Source: Prevotella sp. (GTDB lineage Bacteria > Bacteroidota > Bacteroidia > Bacteroidales > Bacteroidaceae). Taken from it: DNA of 6,160 bases. This document shows, piece after piece, positions 5,225 to 6,160 of the stretch (its first letter is position 1; each line of letters opens with the position of its first letter). Where the stretch lies: assembly GCA_021204605.1 (NCBI GenBank), contig JAJPZD010000237.1, positions 1 through 6,160 on the forward strand, written 5' to 3'. A program made the position numbers and the translations under genes. Below the pieces are notes generated by a model, which did no database searches, was not told where the DNA came from, and saw only the letters and a list, made by a program, of their open reading frames with translations.

Positions 5225-5332
5225 TTAGTGTTTTTTCAAATAATCAATAATAATAGTATTCTCATCGTCCATTTGAGGTACGTTTAATAATATGTATTTA
5301 TTACATATACAAGATTTATGATTATCAGACAT
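5225..5332 (-). CDS. Possible 35-residue small protein ahead of the membrane-protein pair
   Basis: ATG at 5332 to TAA at 5225-5227, with an in-frame TGA shortly upstream, so the ORF is self-contained. The peptide starts MSDNHKSCICNKYILL, with a C-x-C pair at residues 8-10, and ends with an acidic then basic segment (MDDENTIIIDYLKKH). It is not hydrophobic enough for a membrane helix. It lies 27 nt upstream of the 97-residue membrane-protein gene on the same strand. It could be a real small protein, a leader peptide, or chance; residue composition is reasonable but length gives little statistical support. Confidence 0.4.
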   Translation of the reverse strand: MSDNHKSCICNKYILLNVPQMDDENTIIIDYLKKH

Positions 5333-5346
5333 ATTAACTTTGGATT

Positions 5347-5385
5347 CGTTCTTTCAGAACGAGCGGACTTAATAAATTAAAGTCC
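5347..5385 (-). repeat. Two adjacent hairpins in the Rsh / small-ORF gap
   Basis: CGTTCT (5347-5352) with AGAACG (5356-5361) is a perfect 6-bp stem with a 3-nt loop. GGACTT (5365-5370) with AAGTCC (5380-5385) is a 6-bp stem with a 9-nt AT loop. They lie 27-65 bp beyond the Rsh stop and 15 bp before the 35-codon ORF. Neither is followed by a T-run on the minus strand, so they are weak terminators at best; they may instead be processing, attenuation or operator sites for the downstream cluster. No convincing promoter is seen between them and the ORF. Confidence 0.4.
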
Positions 5386-5411
5386 CTACATAAAGACTGC
5401 TGTTATAAGTT

Positions 5412-6160
5412 TTACAGTCGTGTAACCTGTTTCACGCCTTTGACAGTGCGCAGTTTTTTGATTAGCTGTTCGAGGCGTGAGGTGTCCTCGACGTTGACGG
5501 TGAGGTTGCCGCTAAAGAGGCCGTCGTTGCTGTCAATGTTGATGCTACGCATCATGATATGCTCCTCTTTGGCGATGATACTAGTGATATTGTTGACGAT
5601 ACCAATGTCGTCGTTGCCGATAATTCGCAGGGTGATGGAATACTGCGAGGAGCCTTTGCCGCTCCATTTCGCTTTGACAATCCGGTAGCCGAAACGCTTG
5701 CGCAACTCAGGAGCGTTGGGGCAGTCGGTACGGTGAATTTTTATACCGCCGTTGACAGTAACGAAACCGAACACATCATCGCCATAAATAGGTGAGCAGC
5801 ATTTGGCAAGAGAATAATCCACACCTTTCAGGTTTTTGTCGATAACGAGGACATCATTGCTTGAGTTAGCAGTGTCGGCGGTATGATTTTCAAAATTATA
5901 ATCTTTCGCACTGCGGATAGTTTGTGATTGGAGTGAATTATTGTCGTGGGCTAATACCTCCTGGTAAGTATCGATGATATCGTTAAGATCCTTTGAGCCA
6001 TCAGCAATGTCGCGGTAGAAATCACGCGCCTCCTTATAGCCCAGTTTTTTGATAAGGTGAGACACAGCACTCTCGTCCCACTCGATTTTGCGGTTCTTGA
6101 GGCGTCGTTCAAACATCTCTTTCGCAAAGACAGTATTCTTGGCCATCAGTTCCTTGATAG
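5412..6160 (-). CDS. relA/spoT: RelA/SpoT-family (p)ppGpp synthetase/hydrolase, C-terminal part (N-terminus outside window)
   Basis: The reading frame enters from the right edge and is open to the TAA at 5412-5414; the methionine at 6146 is internal (the preceding residues read IKEL). The visible ~248 residues are the regulatory C-terminal half of a long Rsh enzyme, the stringent-response protein that makes and/or hydrolyses (p)ppGpp. Counting from that methionine: a helical segment (1-65) with EWDESAVSHLIKKLGY, a variable linker (70-100), the conserved-cysteine/zinc-finger-like domain (AKCCSPI, C116-C117; then GDDVFGFVTVNGGIKIHRTDCPN with H138 and C142), and an ACT domain (about 168-244: YSITLRIIGNDDIGIVNNI to the end). 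All hallmark residues are intact. Catalytic domains are outside the window, so bifunctionality cannot be judged. A weak stem (GACTG/CAGTC) overlaps the stop codon. Confidence 0.95.
   Translation of the reverse strand, partial: IKELMAKNTVFAKEMFERRLKNRKIEWDESAVSHLIKKLGYKEARDFYRDIADGSKDLNDIIDTYQEVLAHDNNSLQSQTIRSAKDYNFENHTADTANSSNDVLVIDKNLKGVDYSLAKCCSPIYGDDVFGFVTVNGGIKIHRTDCPNAPELRKRFGYRIVKAKWSGKGSSQYSITLRIIGNDDIGIVNNITSIIAKEEHIMMRSINIDSNDGLFSGNLTVNVEDTSRLEQLIKKLRTVKGVKQVTRL

Noticed and set aside
5290..5308. ATATGTA / TACATAT inverted repeat inside the 35-codon ORF
   Set aside because: A 7-bp A/T-dominated palindrome is expected by chance in this AT-rich interval and fits the ORF codons.

Overview
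The window looks like a chromosomal segment of a Bacteroidales bacterium, most likely Prevotella-like. Three upstream regions carry the Bacteroidetes -7 box (TAnnTTTG or close to it), two of them with a TTTG -33 box 20 nt away. Start codons lack Shine-Dalgarno sequences, intergenic DNA is AT-rich, and one secreted protein resembles a Bacteroidales-restricted family (DUF3256). The genus call is inference; no rRNA or species marker is present.

Layout. 1-676 (+): the 3' end of a polytopic membrane-protein gene overlaps by 25 nt a complete YqaA/DedA-type membrane-protein gene. 677-1133: intergenic, with a heptanucleotide repeat, a solo copy of a 25-nt perfect palindrome, and copy A of a composite repeat of about 128 bp. 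1134-2555 (-): an AAA+ ATPase with a winged helix and a C-terminal PD-(D/E)XK nuclease-like domain. 2592-2720: copy B of the composite repeat, in direct orientation, so the ATPase gene sits between two direct repeats 1620-1621 bp apart. 2756-3394 (-): a secreted DUF3256-like protein with its own promoter. 3521-3837 (+): a divergent canonical promoter, about 280 nt of structured non-coding sequence, and an elaborate terminator stem followed by T6. This looks like an independently transcribed ncRNA. 3838-4275: no convincing gene. 4276-5332 (-): three closely spaced small ORFs encoding a 35-residue peptide, a two-helix 97-residue membrane protein, and a 202-residue membrane protein that is an internal duplication of the same two-helix unit. 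5412-6160 (-): the 3' end of a RelA/SpoT (Rsh) gene with its conserved-cysteine and ACT domains.

How the parts relate. The housekeeping pieces are the Rsh stringent-response enzyme, YqaA and the DUF3256-like protein. Between them lie accessory-looking pieces: the repeat-bracketed ATPase-nuclease, the orphan ncRNA, and the duplicated small-membrane-protein cluster. The two most interesting signals are the ATPase-nuclease bracketed by direct copies of a two-hairpin element, one copy abutting its promoter, and the promoter-to-terminator ncRNA with no downstream gene. Neither can be assigned to a described system from sequence alone.
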